From contig PLXU01000043.1 in assembly GCA_003151555.1 (NCBI GenBank), positions 230 to 41,730 on the forward strand: a stretch of 41,501 nucleotides of DNA, read 5' to 3'. How positions within the stretch are numbered: position 1 is the stretch's first letter; each line of letters begins with the position of its first letter. Of this stretch, positions 40,774 to 41,501 are shown in pieces. Under the pieces are notes generated by a model that had not been told where the DNA came from, ran no database searches, and saw only the letters and a list, made by a program, of their open reading frames with translations. Source of the stretch: Acidimicrobiaceae bacterium (GTDB lineage Bacteria > Actinomycetota > Acidimicrobiia > Acidimicrobiales > RAAP-2). Both the position numbers and the translations under genes were made by a program.

Positions 40774-41501
40774 GTGCTCTCTGCGGCGACCAACATTCCC
40801 TATCCCAGTTGGCTGAATCCGGCTGATAATACCTGGCAACTCGTCGCGGCGACCCTGGTCGGCATGATGAGTCTGCCGGGCTTGGCCGTGCTCTACGGCG
40901 GTCTGGTGCGCAAGAAGTGGATCGTCAACACCATGATGATGATCTTCGCCGGATTCTCCGTCACGCTGATCGTGTGGATGCTCTGGGGCTACAACATGGC
41001 CTTCGGACCAATATCGCACTTCGGACCCACGGGCTCCTTCTGGAGCGGGTTCATAGGCCACTTCGAACCGCTGGCGACGGCCAGTTCGGAGCAGGGCCAG
41101 GCGGTGTCGGGGGCCAATACGCTCATCCCCTTCCACTTCCCGACCGCGACGCTGGCCTACTTCCAGTTCGTGTTCGCGGCCATCACTCCCTTGCTCTTCG
41201 TGGGTGGGCTGGTGGGGCGCCTCAAGTTCAAGGCCTGGCTGCTGATCGTGCCGCTATGGATCACCTTGATTTACTGTGTGAACGCCTGCCTGCTCTGGGG
41301 CGGCGGATTCTTTGCCCAGAAGGGTGCGGTGGACTTCTCGGGTGGCTATGTCATCCACCTGAGCGCGGGGGTGGCCGCCTTCGTGGGCGCCGCCATCCTC
41401 GGACCGCGCCGCTGGCAGGATCGAGAAAACGCCTTTCCGAGCAACCTGATGCTGGTGGCCGTGGGAGCGGGCATCATCTGGCTGGGCTGGAACGGCTTTA
41501 A
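40774..41501 (+). CDS. amt: ammonium transporter, partial
   Basis: The gene starts at GTG behind GAAGGAG and runs off the right edge, leaving 242 codons. Amt signatures are LPGLAVLYGGLVRKKWIVNTMMM in the first helices, WGYNMAFGP, PFHFPTATLAYFQFVFAAITP, DFSGGYVIHLSAGVAAFVG, and NLMLVAVGAGIIWLGWNGF. It conducts ammonium/ammonia through the cytoplasmic membrane. A GlnR-like box upstream predicts induction under nitrogen limitation. A glnK-type gene may follow outside the window. Confidence 0.95.
   Translation, partial: MLSAATNIPYPSWLNPADNTWQLVAATLVGMMSLPGLAVLYGGLVRKKWIVNTMMMIFAGFSVTLIVWMLWGYNMAFGPISHFGPTGSFWSGFIGHFEPLATASSEQGQAVSGANTLIPFHFPTATLAYFQFVFAAITPLLFVGGLVGRLKFKAWLLIVPLWITLIYCVNACLLWGGGFFAQKGAVDFSGGYVIHLSAGVAAFVGAAILGPRRWQDRENAFPSNLMLVAVGAGIIWLGWNGF

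Overview
The window comes from a GC-rich actinobacterium. The clues are many GTG starts, start/stop overlaps of the ATGA/GTGA type, a P450-type three-cysteine ferredoxin, a DUF5134 membrane protein, an Rv0338c-like membrane Fe-S oxidoreductase, a leaderless promoter and a GlnR-like operator in front of amt. An Acidimicrobiia-like lineage would fit, but no rRNA or other marker settles the taxonomy.

Layout. (1) 1-3250: the end of a molybdenum hydroxylase (CoxM/CoxS) operon on the minus strand, a DUF5134 membrane protein, and two overlapping XdhC-family maturation genes. (2) 3250-4700: a gene-poor stretch with an orphan ferredoxin and a frame-shifted methyltransferase relic. (3) 4708-25449: a 20-kb catabolic and uptake locus. 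A minus-strand operon (DUF35 protein, SCP-x-type thiolase, SDR) diverges from a plus-strand series: aldehyde dehydrogenase, ThDP enzyme, RpiR regulator, two class III CoA-transferases, enoyl-CoA hydratase, a five-gene LIV-type ABC transporter, an LLM flavin/F420 oxidoreductase, a fused molybdenum hydroxylase with its FAD/[4Fe-4S] subunit, and a 146-residue protein of unknown function. The set reads as import of a small organic acid or amide, hydroxylation, CoA activation, and beta-oxidation-like plus ThDP-dependent cleavage. The substrate is unknown. The same bipartite DNA motif occurs upstream of the aldehyde dehydrogenase gene and of the ABC-transporter operon, which suggests one regulon, perhaps under the RpiR protein. 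(4) 25450-33450: accessory genes. They are a glycosyltransferase, a PIG-L deacetylase, a nucleotidyltransferase fused to a 2H phosphoesterase, a secreted InlB-type repeat protein, and a TetR/SDR pair with a clear operator. (5) 33570-37842: a five-gene, overlapping phosphonate operon lying between an intact tRNA-Gly(CCC) and a degenerate direct copy of that tRNA's 3' half. This looks like a tRNA-inserted genomic island. The gene order equals the expected reaction order: PEP mutase-like, phosphonopyruvate decarboxylase alpha and beta, aminoethylphosphonate transaminase, cytidylyltransferase, giving CMP-2-aminoethylphosphonate. The PEP mutase-like protein departs from the canonical active-site signature at several positions. 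(6) 37943-41501: core genes: dCTP deaminase, an EtfD-like membrane Fe-S oxidoreductase, and the start of an ammonium transporter behind a four-half-site GlnR-like box.

The most promising subjects for follow-up are the tRNA-bounded phosphonate island with its non-canonical PEP mutase homologue, the nucleotidyltransferase-2H phosphoesterase fusion, and the catabolic locus whose molybdenum enzyme carries Gln where the catalytic Glu is expected.
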